From: Staphylococcus kloosii
Lineage (GTDB): Bacteria > Bacillota > Bacilli > Staphylococcales > Staphylococcaceae
DNA: 64,000 bases
NCBI RefSeq assembly: GCF_003019255.1
Contig: NZ_CP027846.1
Location: 1,240,001 to 1,304,000 of the forward strand
Direction: 5' to 3'
Numbering within the stretch: position 1 is the stretch's first letter; each line of letters opens with the position of its first letter. Shown one piece after another: positions 30,457 through 38,369 of this stretch. Below the pieces are notes generated by a model, which ran no database searches, was not told where the DNA came from, and saw only the letters and a list, made by a program, of their open reading frames with translations. The position numbers were made by a program, and so were the translations under genes.

Positions 30457-30656
30457 TATTCTAACAATCATAGAGTATCAGTATTTTTAAGAAATCCCAT
30501 AACGACGGGGTTTCTTTTTATTTTTTCTATCATTAGAAATCATTAAATATAAATATTTTGGTCACTGTGTGGTCACGCGAGCCAATTTTTATGTTACGTG
30601 TCCAATTGCGTGACCAGAAATCTTTGTAAGTTAACGACCACAATGGATAGGGCGAT
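30457..30656. other. prophage left junction, probable att/integrase-binding region
   Basis: 200 bp between the last tRNA and the leftward integrase gene, where an att site is expected. TGGTCAC occurs at 30559-30565 and within TGGTCACGC at 30570-30578. The exact reverse complement GCGTGACCA is at 30608-30616. These may be integrase arm sites. The att core itself cannot be fixed because the other junction is outside the window. Confidence 0.55.
30491..30519 (+). terminator. intrinsic terminator of the rRNA-tRNA operon
   Basis: 8-bp stem GAAATCCC (30491-30498) with GGGGTTTC (30507-30514, one wobble), then TTTTT. Ends the array, 35 bp after the last tRNA. Confidence 0.85.
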
Positions 30657-31703
30657 TTATAAATTTTCCATTAGCTTTACAGTGCGTTCTTTATCTTCTT
30701 CCAAACTCTCTTTAAGTAGATGACCATATTTATTAAGTGTGACTGATATATCTGAATGACCTAGATACTTAGAAATGTAATAAATATTAATGCCTTTATA
30801 TATTAAATAAGAAGCTACCGTGTGTCTAAAAGCATGGCTGGTTATTTTTCTTTTAATACCTAAATTCGTACACGCTTCTTTTAAAGATTTATTTATAGTA
30901 GCATTTGTAATTTGTTTCCCATCATAAGCAAATAAATATTTATTAATATGAGTAGGGCGTTTATTTGCATAATTAATGAGTATTTTAATTAACTCTTTAG
31001 AAACAACCACATGACGAGGGGCAGTCCTATTTTTTGTACCATTTAAAAATATTTCGTTTTTAGTTTCGTTTATATCTTCGCGTTTTAAATTAATACAATC
31101 ACTATAACGACCACCAGTTTCAATCATGAGTAGTATAATATGTGTGGATGCTGATAAATGGTGCGTACGTGCTTTATAATATTTTTTCAATGCCGTTAGT
31201 TCTTCGATATTTAAATATTTATCTGTTTCTTGTTTATTAGGTGCTTTAGTAGACTTAACTGTAATATCGAAAGTAAAATTTTTAATGAGTAATCCATCGT
31301 AAATAGCATTTTCAATCACTTTCTTACACAATGCGTGTATACGTCCTAACTGGTCTTGTGATAATTCAGATTTATATTCGGTTAAAAACTTTTGATATTG
31401 TGGTCGAGTTATTTTATTAATAGGGGTGTCATCAAAATACTCGAATATCTTTTCGTATATACGATAGTTATCTTTATATGTTTTTGCAGATATATAAGGT
31501 TTTTTATAGGTTTCTATCCACTCTAGTGTATATTGCGAAAAAGCAATTTTATTATCTAGATCAATACCTTTTGATGCATCGTTATATCTTTCATTACCTG
31601 CGTATTCTGCTTCTCTCTTTGTTCGAAATCCACCTTTTCGGTAACGTTGCTCATTATATCTGAAGTCGTATTGCCATTTACCATTGCGTTTAGTTATGTT
31701 CAT
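30657..31703 (-). CDS. int: phage tyrosine recombinase (integrase)
   Basis: 348 aa. An N-terminal arm-binding domain (KWQYDFRYNEQRYRKGGFRTKREAE) precedes a SAM-like core-binding domain (about 60-160) and the catalytic domain. Catalytic residues are visible: Arg in ETGGRYSD, the HxxR box in SHAFRHTVASYL, His in LGHSD, and the Tyr nucleophile in LNKYGHL. AGGAGGAA precedes the ATG on the minus strand. It directs site-specific insertion beside the tRNA array. No excisionase gene is recognised near it. Confidence 0.95.
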   Translation of the reverse strand: MNITKRNGKWQYDFRYNEQRYRKGGFRTKREAEYAGNERYNDASKGIDLDNKIAFSQYTLEWIETYKKPYISAKTYKDNYRIYEKIFEYFDDTPINKITRPQYQKFLTEYKSELSQDQLGRIHALCKKVIENAIYDGLLIKNFTFDITVKSTKAPNKQETDKYLNIEELTALKKYYKARTHHLSASTHIILLMIETGGRYSDCINLKREDINETKNEIFLNGTKNRTAPRHVVVSKELIKILINYANKRPTHINKYLFAYDGKQITNATINKSLKEACTNLGIKRKITSHAFRHTVASYLIYKGINIYYISKYLGHSDISVTLNKYGHLLKESLEEDKERTVKLMENL

Positions 31704-31737
31704 CAGTATTCCTCCTTAAAAAAGATAAAAATATATA

Positions 31738-31756
31738 GGGCACTGTAGGAGTGCCC
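31738..31756 (-). terminator. hairpin after the 208-aa gene
   Basis: GGGCACT (31738-31744) with AGTGCCC (31750-31756). Read leftward it is followed by TATATATTTTTATC, a plausible but imperfect terminator before int. Confidence 0.55.
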
Positions 31757-31757
31757 G

Positions 31758-32384
31758 TTATTTATTCGCTATAGTTTTAAGTAATTCTATAATTTCATTA
31801 TTTTGTTTAATTAATTTTTCATTTTGCTCGCATAATTCTTTGTTATCTTTTAACATATTATCCATTAATTTAATTTGTGCTAAGTTTGTATCTAATTGGC
31901 CTATATTCGTATTTATAATTGTATTTTGATAGGGGTTACCACTTATTTTTGCCCAACCACTTTGAAAACTATCCAAATTACTTTTATAATTTCCATCGAT
32001 TAATAGTTTTTGAGTTTCTTTTGTTAAATTTGTTAATCCTCTTCTTGCCATGTAGCCACCCAATGCAGCTTTAGCTTCTTTAAATTCAATTTGTTCATCG
32101 TTTAAATTATCAAATTTTTTGTTTACTTTCTCTTCTTTTCTTAAATTCTTCTCAACTATTTCTCTACTTTGTTCTTTTTCTCTCTCGTTAATACGATTGC
32201 TTAATTCAGAGAACCAGTTTCTATCACTCAAACTAATAGGAGTATCATCAAGATAAAATAATACTAAATAATCCTTCTCATTTCGAGTTAAAGATTTGTA
32301 AGTTTTCAACTCTTCATCGCTTAATGTTTTCTTATATTTACCTTCATTCCAACTAACTTTAGTTTGCTCTTTAAATGTAATCAT
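31758..32384 (-). CDS. unknown 208-aa prophage protein in the lysogeny operon
   Basis: Not recognised. The protein is highly charged: the region 60-105 (EREKEQSREIVEKNLRKEEK) and the C-terminal 45 residues are predicted coiled coil, with repeated Asn/Gln/Glu-rich heptads. No signal peptide or membrane helix. The start ATG overlaps the stop of the 44-aa gene by 4 bp (ATGA), so the two are translationally coupled downstream of the repressor gene. This position in temperate phages often carries superinfection immunity or lysogenic-conversion genes; that role is only inference here. Confidence 0.8.
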   Translation of the reverse strand: MITFKEQTKVSWNEGKYKKTLSDEELKTYKSLTRNEKDYLVLFYLDDTPISLSDRNWFSELSNRINEREKEQSREIVEKNLRKEEKVNKKFDNLNDEQIEFKEAKAALGGYMARRGLTNLTKETQKLLIDGNYKSNLDSFQSGWAKISGNPYQNTIINTNIGQLDTNLAQIKLMDNMLKDNKELCEQNEKLIKQNNEIIELLKTIANK

Positions 32385-32515
32385 TTTTTCTCTCCTTTAT
32401 CTTTTATTTCATCCTGTCTTTTCATTTCTCTAGCCAAACCTTCCATAGTAAAAACAGGTATTTTAACTTTAATTTCACCGTTAACATCTATAAATTTTTC
32501 GTTTTTAATTTCCAT
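32381..32515 (-). CDS. unknown 44-aa prophage protein between the repressor and the 208-aa gene
   Basis: Short ORF starting MEIKNEKFIDVNGE with GGAGTGG as ribosome-binding site, 12 bp after the repressor stop. Its TGA overlaps the ATG of the next gene. Lys- and Glu-rich, no motif recognised. Tight coupling on both sides supports it being real. It could be a small partner, antitoxin-like or regulatory, of the 208-aa protein, but nothing in its sequence proves that. Confidence 0.7.
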   Translation of the reverse strand: MEIKNEKFIDVNGEIKVKIPVFTMEGLAREMKRQDEIKDKGEKK

Positions 32516-32527
32516 ATTAACCACTCC

Positions 32528-33166
32528 TTATTCAAAAGATTGATAATTGTATATAACTTTACCTATTACTTCTATTTCATCCAAACTATCTAAATTGAAT
32601 GTGTTAGTTTTAAATTCGTCAGAATAGCTACTAGGATCTAAATGTAACTTAGTTTCTGTACGACGAACACGTTTTACTGTGTATTCACCGCCTAACCGCA
32701 AAACTAAAATATCATTGTTGTTTAACTTATGGTCTTGATTAATTCTATAGTCATGAACGATTATGTATGAACCATTAGCTAATATTTTATTCATACTATC
32801 TCCATTTACTTGTAAAGCGATACATTCTTCAGGGTTGCGACCTTTATATACAAAAGAGGGAGTTCTAACTTTTGAGTCTTCTATAGAAACCTCTTCAAAA
32901 TTACCAGCAGACACTTTGCCAAAATAAGGGATTTCAATTTCTTTATCTAATTCTGGCATATCTATAATTTCTACTTCTCCTAATAAGTAACTTTTAGAAA
33001 CATTAAATAGACTAGAAATTTTTTCAATCATACCCATTCTTGGTTCGTTTTTACCATTTTCCCACATTCTTATTGTACCTTCAGAAACATCTAATTTTTT
33101 AGCCATTTCTACTTTTGACAATCTGTTTTCAAGACGTATTTCTTTGATTGAATTTTTGAAAGCCAT
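32528..33166 (-). CDS. CI-like repressor: XRE helix-turn-helix plus S24 peptidase
   Basis: 212 aa. The XRE helix-turn-helix is at residues 10-62 (SKVEMAKKLDVSEGTIRMWE). A LexA/CI-type S24 domain follows, with cleavage pair A87-G88 in KVSAGNF, nucleophile S124 in NGDSM and Lys165 in YTVKR. All parts needed for RecA-stimulated self-cleavage are present, so induction by DNA damage is expected. It should hold the prophage lytic promoter off. The gene is divergent from cro. Confidence 0.93.
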   Translation of the reverse strand: MAFKNSIKEIRLENRLSKVEMAKKLDVSEGTIRMWENGKNEPRMGMIEKISSLFNVSKSYLLGEVEIIDMPELDKEIEIPYFGKVSAGNFEEVSIEDSKVRTPSFVYKGRNPEECIALQVNGDSMNKILANGSYIIVHDYRINQDHKLNNNDILVLRLGGEYTVKRVRRTETKLHLDPSSYSDEFKTNTFNLDSLDEIEVIGKVIYNYQSFE

Positions 33167-33191
33167 TTTTAAAACCTTCCTTTATATGTAG

Positions 33192-33272
33192 TTCGTATCT
33201 TATATATTATTATACTATGAAAAATCGTAATTTCAACACTTAAAATACGAAAATTTAAAATAAATATACGAA
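33192..33272. promoter_or_regulatory. putative CI/Cro operator half-sites
   Basis: TTCGTAT at 33192-33198 and ATACGAA at 33245-33251 and 33266-33272, the last two spaced 21 bp apart. A related perfect palindrome lies inside cro. Confidence 0.45.
33209..33236 (-). promoter_or_regulatory. repressor (lysogeny) promoter
   Basis: On the minus strand: TTGAAA (33236-33231), 16-bp spacer, TATAAT (33214-33209). Confidence 0.65.
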
Positions 33273-33327
33273 AATGAATAAAAAAATTACTGTAAATACT
33301 TGTAATCGAATTTAAAATGCGATAAAC

Positions 33328-33333
33328 TATAAT
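33328..33333 (+). promoter_or_regulatory. -10 of the lytic (cro) promoter
   Basis: TATAAT at 33328-33333, 26 bp before the cro start; the -35 region is weak. Confidence 0.5.
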
Positions 33334-33358
33334 TAACTTAAAAAAAGGAGGTATACAA

Positions 33359-33613
33359 ATGACTAGTTCAGCTGAAGGTTTAACACTCGAAGAGTGGAGA
33401 TCTAGAAAAAAAATTACTCAAGCAGATTTTGCTAAAAAAATTGGAATATCACCATCCACTTATAATATTTGGGAAAATAATCCAGAAATTATAAAACCTA
33501 AAGATGCATTTAGGATTGCAGGTATTCTAAAAGTCTCAATCGATGAGATTATTTTTTTAAAAGACAAATCGTATTTTAAATACGTTTTAGTCGAAGAAAA
33601 ACAACCAACTTAA
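33359..33613 (+). CDS. Cro-like XRE helix-turn-helix regulator
   Basis: 84 aa. The helix-turn-helix is at about residues 15-65 (KITQADFAKKIGISPSTYNIWE), with a short C-terminal tail. AAAGGAGG precedes the ATG. As the first rightward gene opposite the repressor it should be the lytic switch protein. A 15-bp perfect palindrome, CGTATTTTAAATACG, lies within its 3' part. Confidence 0.9.
   Translation: MTSSAEGLTLEEWRSRKKITQADFAKKIGISPSTYNIWENNPEIIKPKDAFRIAGILKVSIDEIIFLKDKSYFKYVLVEEKQPT
33570..33584. promoter_or_regulatory. 15-bp perfect palindrome inside cro, candidate operator
   Basis: 7-1-7 arms CGTATTT and AAATACG, sharing the ATACG core with half-sites in the repressor-cro gap. Confidence 0.45.
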
Positions 33614-33626
33614 AGGAGGAAACGGA

Positions 33627-33938
33627 ATGAACATTCAAGAAGCAACAAAATTAGCGATGGAAAATGGAACAGCTATTTATCGCTCATCACAGTTCGACAG
33701 AGATGCTGAGCCAGGGAGCACAGTTGAATTTATACCAACTAACTCACATGGCTATATAGTAACTGTACCCAATCAAAAAGCCTTCACACCAATGTGGCAA
33801 CCAATGGCAGAAGACTTATTAGCAAATGATTGGGAAGTGGTAGGGGCAGAAAATAAAAAACCTCAAACTACTCATGGTAGTGAGCAGAATGAGGAATCAA
33901 AATTTGATTTAGGCGTAGATGTAAATCTTAATCTTTAG
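33627..33938 (+). CDS. DUF2829 / Tad2-like (putative anti-Thoeris) protein
   Basis: 103 aa. The first 75 residues fit the DUF2829 pattern: an N-terminal helix NIQEATKLAMENGTAIYR, a central beta region, and the ending PMWQPMAEDLLANDWEVV. DUF2829 includes Tad2, a phage protein that sequesters the cyclic-ADP-ribose signal of Thoeris immunity. The last 25 residues are a low-complexity acidic tail. AAAGGAGG precedes the ATG, 13 bp after cro, so it would be among the first proteins made. Family recognition is by eye; the anti-Thoeris role is inference. Confidence 0.7.
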   Translation: MNIQEATKLAMENGTAIYRSSQFDRDAEPGSTVEFIPTNSHGYIVTVPNQKAFTPMWQPMAEDLLANDWEVVGAENKKPQTTHGSEQNEESKFDLGVDVNLNL

Positions 33939-34590
33939 AGTAAGGATAAAAACTATAGAGATACATTAATAAAGCCATTACAACTACGATTAGAGACCTT
34001 TCAACATGCAAAGAATTATCATTTATAAAATTTATTAGAAAGTTACCTGCATCAGTAGTAATTGCAAAATGCCCAGAATTTTTAACATAGACGTTGTAAG
34101 GGAGTGCATTTTTATCCAAGAACATTTTTTCAAACTTATTATCGTTTGCTTGATATTGATAATTTTTTACTGGATTGGTCGTATTGATGGTTTCAACCAA
34201 AGTAGAAATAGCAGTTGGATTGATATAAAGATTTCTAATAGCCTTTTGAGCTTGAAACACTATCTCATCATTAAACCTATAAGTATTCTTAAAAGAATGT
34301 ATAAGTTCTTGAGAAAATAATCGCTTAGGCATTATTGCTGAATTAGATGATTTCATTGCTTTAGCTAAACCTGTTTGCAATCTTAAAAAATCATTAACAG
34401 ATTCAAAGTTATTTTTATTTAACAAGCTTAAAACTACAGACGACTGTATATCGGAATACTTTTTAGCATTAAAAGCTATGCTTCTTAAATTTTGATCATG
34501 CTTATTAGTTATATTTTGCGCATAATTTGTTTTCAGTTTTAGGTCACTAATTATTTTCTGTAATTCAGAATTGATATATGGATTACTCAT
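33928..34590 (-). CDS. unknown 220-aa leftward gene in the early region (moron candidate), C-terminal membrane anchor
   Basis: Not recognised. Mostly helical soluble N-terminal part (residues 1-190) followed by one strongly hydrophobic segment at about 197-214 (SLIVVVMALLMYLYSFY) and a short charged end, so probably tail-anchored in the membrane. It is the only leftward gene inside the rightward early block, and its 3' end overlaps the Tad2-like gene by 11 bp. A TATAAT on the minus strand (34638-34633) suggests its own promoter. This fits a gene expressed from the lysogen, such as an exclusion or abortive-infection factor. No homology claim is made. Confidence 0.8.
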   Translation of the reverse strand: MSNPYINSELQKIISDLKLKTNYAQNITNKHDQNLRSIAFNAKKYSDIQSSVVLSLLNKNNFESVNDFLRLQTGLAKAMKSSNSAIMPKRLFSQELIHSFKNTYRFNDEIVFQAQKAIRNLYINPTAISTLVETINTTNPVKNYQYQANDNKFEKMFLDKNALPYNVYVKNSGHFAITTDAGNFLINFINDNSLHVERSLIVVVMALLMYLYSFYPYSKD

Positions 34591-34605
34591 TAATTAAACA
34601 CCACC

Positions 34606-34638
34606 CACTATCGCAGTAGCGATAACAACATTATACAC
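34606..34638 (-). promoter_or_regulatory. possible promoter and leader hairpin of the 220-aa moron candidate
   Basis: Minus-strand TATAAT at 34638-34633. Between it and the ATG lies a short hairpin (TATCGC and GCGATA with loop AGTA, plus strand about 34608-34623). Confidence 0.4.
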
Positions 34639-34654
34639 GAAAGGAGTGATTGAG

Positions 34655-34948
34655 ATGACACAACTTACAGTAACGATACCACCTGAATTTGTATTAATAA
34701 CTACAGATGAACATACACAGTTATTGATGAATCAGCAAAAAGCAATTTGGAGTAAGAAAGACTTTGTCGAAAATTCACCGTTCAAATCTGAAACAACAGT
34801 CAACGAAAGAATATTGGATAAACCAAGATTTCGGAAAATATTAGAACGTGAAAATATTGCAAGTTATCCAGGTAATGGTCGTAAGAATTGGTGCTTTGAT
34901 GGACCTAAAGCATATGAGTTTTTAAGAAAGTATCGAGATGAATTTTAG
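34655..34948 (+). CDS. DUF771-type phage protein
   Basis: 97 aa. Segments KKDFVENSPFKSETTVNERI and SYPGNGRKNWCFDGPKAYEFL match the DUF771 family of staphylococcal phages, small putative DNA-binding proteins of unknown role. ATG 34655 lies 8 nt after AAGGAG; the GTG at 34646 overlaps that site. Confidence 0.78.
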   Translation: MTQLTVTIPPEFVLITTDEHTQLLMNQQKAIWSKKDFVENSPFKSETTVNERILDKPRFRKILERENIASYPGNGRKNWCFDGPKAYEFLRKYRDEF

Positions 34949-34963
34949 AAAGGAGGGATAGGC

Positions 34964-35146
34964 ATGAACAAATCATTTTATATTGCATTCACAGCGTGGA
35001 TGGTATTTACACTAGTTTTAATGCTCATCGGTGTTTACTTCACAACAGCAATATTTGTAGGGACATTCATTGCAGCATTGACGTATGCGTTCTTTGATAA
35101 CTATTTTTTCGAAAATAAAAAGACTGCAAAGCGCGCCAACGCTTAA
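34964..35146 (+). CDS. small membrane protein (DUF1270-like)
   Basis: 60 aa with two hydrophobic segments (about 5-27 and 29-46) and a basic tail. Resembles DUF1270 proteins found at this position in staphylococcal phages. AAAGGAGG precedes the ATG. Function unknown. Confidence 0.7.
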   Translation: MNKSFYIAFTAWMVFTLVLMLIGVYFTTAIFVGTFIAALTYAFFDNYFFENKKTAKRANA

Positions 35147-35213
35147 CAGTCAGAAAGTATATTTGTGTAATTAGACAACACAAGTATACCACCAAAACTA
35201 GGAGGTAGACAAG

Positions 35214-35477
35214 ATGTATTACGAAGTAGGTACTACAAAGAGTAAAAAAATAGAATTATTAGGGTTCAAATTTAAAATCAATATTTATAGAAATGAAGAT
35301 AGTATCGATGTCACATTAGTCGATGAAAACAATAAATTTATTGATGCTATTCAAATCTACGAAGAATATGCAGGATTAACCACTGCTCAGGAAATACTTG
35401 AACAAGCAGCATTTAATTGGATTTATGAAAATACAAGTGAAACAGATCGCATTATGAATCGAGTGATGCAGTGGTGA
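35214..35477 (+). CDS. hypothetical phage early protein, 87 aa
   Basis: Soluble acidic protein with a beta-rich first half (KIELLGFKFKINIYRN) and helical second half. Not recognised. TAGGAGG precedes the ATG. Its stop overlaps the next gene by 7 bp. Confidence 0.72.
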   Translation: MYYEVGTTKSKKIELLGFKFKINIYRNEDSIDVTLVDENNKFIDAIQIYEEYAGLTTAQEILEQAAFNWIYENTSETDRIMNRVMQW

Positions 35478-35704
35478 ATGAAACAGTAACTTATATTATT
35501 CGTCACAGAGATATGCCGATTTATATCACTAATAAACCTACCGATAGTAATTCGGATGTTAGCTATTCAACAAATAGAAATAGAGCAAGAGAATTCAACG
35601 GTATGGAAGAAGCAAGTATCAATATGGATAACCACATAGCGATTAAGAAAACAGTAACAGAAATAACTGAATACGAGGAGGTTAATGATGAGTTTTCAAA
35701 TTAA
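35471..35704 (+). CDS. DUF2483-type phage protein
   Basis: 77 aa from GTG 35471 (GTG 35474 is equally possible). The N-terminus TYIIRHRDMPIYITNKPTD is a conserved segment of a small staphylococcal phage family that I recall as DUF2483. Function unknown. Overlaps both neighbours, indicating one tightly packed operon. Confidence 0.72.
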   Translation: MVNETVTYIIRHRDMPIYITNKPTDSNSDVSYSTNRNRAREFNGMEEASINMDNHIAIKKTVTEITEYEEVNDEFSN

Positions 35705-36380
35705 GTCTGCAAAAAACATGAACAAAAATACTGATACATTTTTAATTTACGGTTCCCCTGGTAGAGGGAAAACACACACGATTAATTTCTTATCTGGAAA
35801 AACACTTTATATCAGTATAGACAAATCAGAACGACCACTTAAAGGTAATGAGAACATTGACATTTTAGACTTTAATACCCATGAAGCTTGGCAGGAGTGG
35901 GGAGATTTAACTATATGGTTAAACGACCAAGATATTAGCGAATACGACAATATTGTTATTGATAACATTTCAGAATTATTTAGATCCATGCTAGCAAATT
36001 TAGGTCGAAATGGTCGTAATAACCGTACTCCTGAAATGGCACATTACCAACAGGTCGATTTTTTCACAATAGATAGTTTTCGTTTCTTACAAAATTTAAA
36101 TAAGCGACTAGTGTTTCTGGCGTGGGAAACGACAGCAGAACATTACACAGAAGGTGGACAACAATTTACAAGAACAATGCCTGATATCAGACATACAATT
36201 CGTGACAACGTTGCAGGTTTGTGCCAAGTAGTTGCACGATTAGTTATCAATGAAAAATCAGGTAATAGAGGTTTTATTTTACAACCTAGTAATACAGTTT
36301 GGGCTAAAAACCAATTATCCCAAGATGAACATTGTAAACAAGATGAATTGTTCCAATTAGGAAGTGGTGAAAGTGACTAG
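35688..36380 (+). CDS. Sak4-type RecA-like ATPase (phage recombination)
   Basis: 230 aa. Walker A GSPGRGKTHT near residue 23, Walker B YDNIVIDNISEL near 86. It is the size and shape of phage Sak4/AAA_24 proteins, single-domain RecA-like annealing proteins acting with an SSB-like partner. ATG 35688 is preferred over 35685 by spacing from GAGGAGG. Followed directly by a helicase and a DUF669 gene, the usual Sak4 module. Confidence 0.85.
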   Translation: MSFQIKSAKNMNKNTDTFLIYGSPGRGKTHTINFLSGKTLYISIDKSERPLKGNENIDILDFNTHEAWQEWGDLTIWLNDQDISEYDNIVIDNISELFRSMLANLGRNGRNNRTPEMAHYQQVDFFTIDSFRFLQNLNKRLVFLAWETTAEHYTEGGQQFTRTMPDIRHTIRDNVAGLCQVVARLVINEKSGNRGFILQPSNTVWAKNQLSQDEHCKQDELFQLGSGESD

Positions 36381-37788
36381 GTTCCAACTATTCGATTATC
36401 AACTTGAGTTAGTTGATAAGGCAAGAAAGTTATTACCTAAAAATCAAGGCGTATTAATACAAAGTCCACCAGGTAGTGGCAAGTCAGTAATGATTGCAGA
36501 AGTAGTGAAGAAAGCAGTTCAAAAAGGTGGTCGCATATTATTCATTGTTCATCGTAAAGAATTGATAATGCAGATTACTAAAACTTTAACTACGCACGGT
36601 GTGGATTTAAATCATGTAGATATACTCTCAGAAAAAAGAGCGAAAAATATACTCGAACAATTAACACCACCGACAATTATATTAACTGATGAAACACATC
36701 ATAGTAGAGCGAAGACTTATACAGAAATATATGAGCATTTTCCACAAGCACTGCGTTTGGGGTTTACGGCGACACCTTGGCGATCAAATGGTAAAGGGTT
36801 CACTGATATATATAACGAAATGGTCGAAGGTCCAAGTGTTGAGTGGCTTATTAACAATAGCAAATTAGCAGATTATGAATACAAAAGTATTGTAATGGCA
36901 AATACTTCTAAACTAAAAAAGTCATCAACAGGTGACTATACAAAGAAATCTATGGATGAGGCTATACCTAAAGCGATTTACGGTGACATTGTTGCTAACT
37001 ATAAAAAATATGCTTACGGTCAGAAAACTATACTATATGCCCACAGTGTTGAATCTAGTAAAGATATAGCTGAAAAATTTCAAAGCCAAGGCATCAATGC
37101 TGTTCATGTAGACGCTAAAACGAAATCTGTTGAACGTGAACAAATCATGAATGATTTTAGAAATGGCACTATCAAAGTTTTATGCAATGTGGATTTAATT
37201 AGCGAAGGTTTTGATGTTCCAGATTGCACTTGCGTAATCCTAGCAAGACCCACAGATTCATTGGTTTTATTTATGCAGCAAGCTATGCGCTCAATGCGTT
37301 ATCAACCTAATAAAAAAGCATTGATTATAGATCACGTCGGAAATTATGCGAGACATGGACTTCCTGATACAAAGCATAATTGGAAAAAATATTTCAATGG
37401 TTTTAAGAAAAAACGCAATCAACAAGAAAATAACGAATTAGGTTTAACATCATGTGATGAATGTTTTGCAGTCTACGAAAACACATTACCTGCATGTCCC
37501 GAGTGTGGTCATGAAAACGAAACAGAAAAAGAGAAATCAGAATTAAACAAAGTAGATGCTGAACTTACAGATATTAAACCTTTTAAAGTAGATTACACAC
37601 TCAAACGATATAGCAAAGACAATATATCGCAATCAGATTTAGAAACATTAGAAGATTATTATTTATACGCAAAAGCAAATAACTACAAAGAAACATGGAT
37701 TAAATTTAACTATCCAGAATGTTCAAGAATGAACTTCCCGCAATTTTACGCACAGATTAAACCATTAAGAGAAAAATATAAAAATTAA
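36373..37788 (+). CDS. SF2 DEAD/DEAH-type helicase with zinc ribbon
   Basis: 471 aa. Helicase motifs in order: Q-like N-terminus FQLFDYQLELVDKA, motif I SPPGSGKS, motif II DETHH, motif III FTATPWR, motif V/VI region LISEGFDVPDC and QAMRSMRYQ. A Cys4 zinc ribbon follows (SCDEC near 366, ACPEC near 384). Start GTG 36373 sits 8 nt after AGGAAG; GTGs at 36364 and 36367 are alternatives. It overlaps the Sak4 gene. Probably unwinds DNA during phage replication or recombination. Confidence 0.88.
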   Translation: MTRFQLFDYQLELVDKARKLLPKNQGVLIQSPPGSGKSVMIAEVVKKAVQKGGRILFIVHRKELIMQITKTLTTHGVDLNHVDILSEKRAKNILEQLTPPTIILTDETHHSRAKTYTEIYEHFPQALRLGFTATPWRSNGKGFTDIYNEMVEGPSVEWLINNSKLADYEYKSIVMANTSKLKKSSTGDYTKKSMDEAIPKAIYGDIVANYKKYAYGQKTILYAHSVESSKDIAEKFQSQGINAVHVDAKTKSVEREQIMNDFRNGTIKVLCNVDLISEGFDVPDCTCVILARPTDSLVLFMQQAMRSMRYQPNKKALIIDHVGNYARHGLPDTKHNWKKYFNGFKKKRNQQENNELGLTSCDECFAVYENTLPACPECGHENETEKEKSELNKVDAELTDIKPFKVDYTLKRYSKDNISQSDLETLEDYYLYAKANNYKETWIKFNYPECSRMNFPQFYAQIKPLREKYKN

Positions 37789-37802
37789 AGGAGAAATTAA
37801 TT

Positions 37803-38369
37803 ATGACATTATTTACAACAGATTATTCAAATATCGAGGAAAACAATCAAGAATTTGGACCACTTCCAGAAGGTGATTACGAAGTTATTATCAAAAATGC
37901 AACAGAACGTTCAACACCTAACGGTAAAGAAGAAACGCAATTAACTTTAGTAGTACGTAACGATTTAACAAAAGTACCTGAATTAGCAGAACAAAAAGGT
38001 AAATACGCTAACCGACACATCTTTGTTGATGAATGGAAACGTACGATTGACGGTGAATACAAATATAAAATGGATAATTTCATGCACTATTTAAATGGTG
38101 TAGGTGTTCCAGAAGGAACAAAAGTAGAAAGCTTTGAACAATTACTTTCTATGTTCCGTGGCAAACCTGTAAGAGTTTTCGTTAAGCAAGAAGAAAATGA
38201 ATACAAAGGCAACAAACAAACAGTAAATCGTGTAGCACCATGGAATTTTAAAAATACCAAATACCCACAAGTGAATCATGAGTGGAAAGAAAAAGATAAA
38301 GACAGTAAACAATCTACTAACCCGTTCGAAGGTGGTGCAGATATTAACGATGACGACTTACCTTTCTAA
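37803..38369 (+). CDS. DUF669 protein, SSB-like
   Basis: 188 aa. Core PEGDYEVIIKNATERSTPNG is typical of DUF669. The acidic C-terminal tail ends in DDDLPF, like the protein-binding tip of single-stranded DNA-binding proteins. Expected to act as the SSB of the Sak4 system. AAAGGAG precedes the ATG. Its end overlaps the primase start by 20 bp. Confidence 0.85.
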   Translation: MTLFTTDYSNIEENNQEFGPLPEGDYEVIIKNATERSTPNGKEETQLTLVVRNDLTKVPELAEQKGKYANRHIFVDEWKRTIDGEYKYKMDNFMHYLNGVGVPEGTKVESFEQLLSMFRGKPVRVFVKQEENEYKGNKQTVNRVAPWNFKNTKYPQVNHEWKEKDKDSKQSTNPFEGGADINDDDLPF

